This document shows positions 63,693 to 64,000 of a stretch of DNA of 64,000 bases, piece after piece. The translations under genes were made by a program, and so were the position numbers. This DNA comes from a bacterium (GTDB lineage Bacteria; SZUA-182; DTGQ01). The notes below the pieces were generated by a model. That model searched no databases. It was not told where the DNA came from and worked only from the letters and a program-made list of their open reading frames with translations. The stretch is taken from the NCBI GenBank assembly GCA_023512255.1, contig JAILZY010000004.1, forward strand, positions 35,780-99,779, given 5' to 3'. Position 1 is the stretch's first letter, and each line of letters begins with the position of its first letter.

Positions 63693-64000
63693 GACATTAT
63701 CTCTCCTTGGAAAGCCACAGCTTATTGGCTATCCCGATTTAGCCTGTGTTTATAACCTATGTTTGTGTTTATAACTAATATGGCAAATGACGCGGCAAAT
63801 ATTTGCCTATATTATCAGTCTAGCTCAAAGTTTACTCAAAAGCAATAAATTGTACAGATGTTCCCCATGTTTAAATTAGGAGGAGGAGATAAGCCGCAGG
63901 GTAAGGGTATTGAGGTAAAAGACAATAGTATCCCCTTTGTCTCCCTGGAGCTATTTAACCTTAAATTCAATTCTCTTACCTTTGTCAGAAAGTGTTAGCC
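63693..64000. other. Right-edge intergenic region
   Basis: AT-rich upstream sequence of the nitroreductase gene. A 46-codon plus-strand frame (63858-63998) is the only open frame. It has no ribosome binding site, and GGAGGAGGAG lies inside it, so it is not called as a gene. Confidence 0.45.

Noticed and set aside
63858..63998. 46-codon plus-strand frame at the right edge
   Set aside because: No ribosome binding site upstream of its ATG; the purine-rich GGAGGAGGAG is internal and no start codon fits it.

Overview
This window looks like a chromosomal segment of an anaerobic, Gram-negative (two-membrane) bacterium, most likely from an uncultivated lineage. It encodes LpxD, BamA, an OmpH/Skp-type chaperone, LolC/E-LolD and Lnt, so it has an outer membrane with lipid A and lipoproteins. 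Its only ribonucleotide reductase here is the oxygen-sensitive class III enzyme, and radical SAM enzymes are frequent. I could not assign a phylum from sequence reading alone.

Layout. 1-3397 (minus): the 5' part of pyrR, a UDP-glucuronate decarboxylase-like epimerase, ftsB and eno; a five-copy CRISPR-like repeat array sits between ftsB and eno. 3398-4451: a gene-free region with eight DnaA-box-like sites (four perfect), direct AT-rich repeats and a perfect hairpin. It is a candidate replication origin, followed by a probable NrdR-controlled promoter. 4452-7638 (plus): nrdD, a glutaredoxin-like protein and nrdG. 7766-12018 (minus): two secreted beta-helix paralogues and glgA. 12478-15739 (plus): a consensus promoter, then truncated cinA, thpR, recA and recX. 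15773-16635 (minus): tmRNA and smpB, flanked by a family of long-hairpin elements. 16917-29532 (plus): yidD-like, pgsA, lnt, prfB (with the programmed frameshift), lolC/E, lolD, clpC, bamA, ompH and lpxD, a long housekeeping and envelope block.

29697-36855 (minus) holds a PflX-like radical SAM protein and an AmmeMemoRadiSam cluster: a membrane spermidine-synthase-like protein, a Tat-signal radical SAM enzyme, an exported Memo-AMMECR1 fusion, and an RlmI-like methyltransferase. 36856-37671 is gene-poor but has a 23-codon membrane peptide with an ideal ribosome binding site. 37672-47950 is a surface-polysaccharide region (O-antigen ligase, GT-C enzymes, GT4, a split GT2, a polyprenyl glycosylphosphotransferase) interrupted by a cation efflux gene.

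48196-58999 (minus) is the most unusual part. It groups a selenium-type YedE transporter, a DUF3343 Se/S-carrier-like protein, three PLP proteins (threonine-synthase-like, GSAM-like, PLPBP), a sugar-kinase/NNR-dehydratase-like protein, two substrate-binding proteins, a TPR protein and a permease fused to a soluble C-terminal domain. I infer an uptake and assimilation system for a selenium or sulfur compound, or synthesis of a small amino-acid-derived molecule. The remainder contains tRNA-Glu, an hsp20 gene with a sigma-54-like promoter, a GT2 gene, dispersed repeats and a nitroreductase gene. Intergenic space is rich in palindromic and dispersed repeats.
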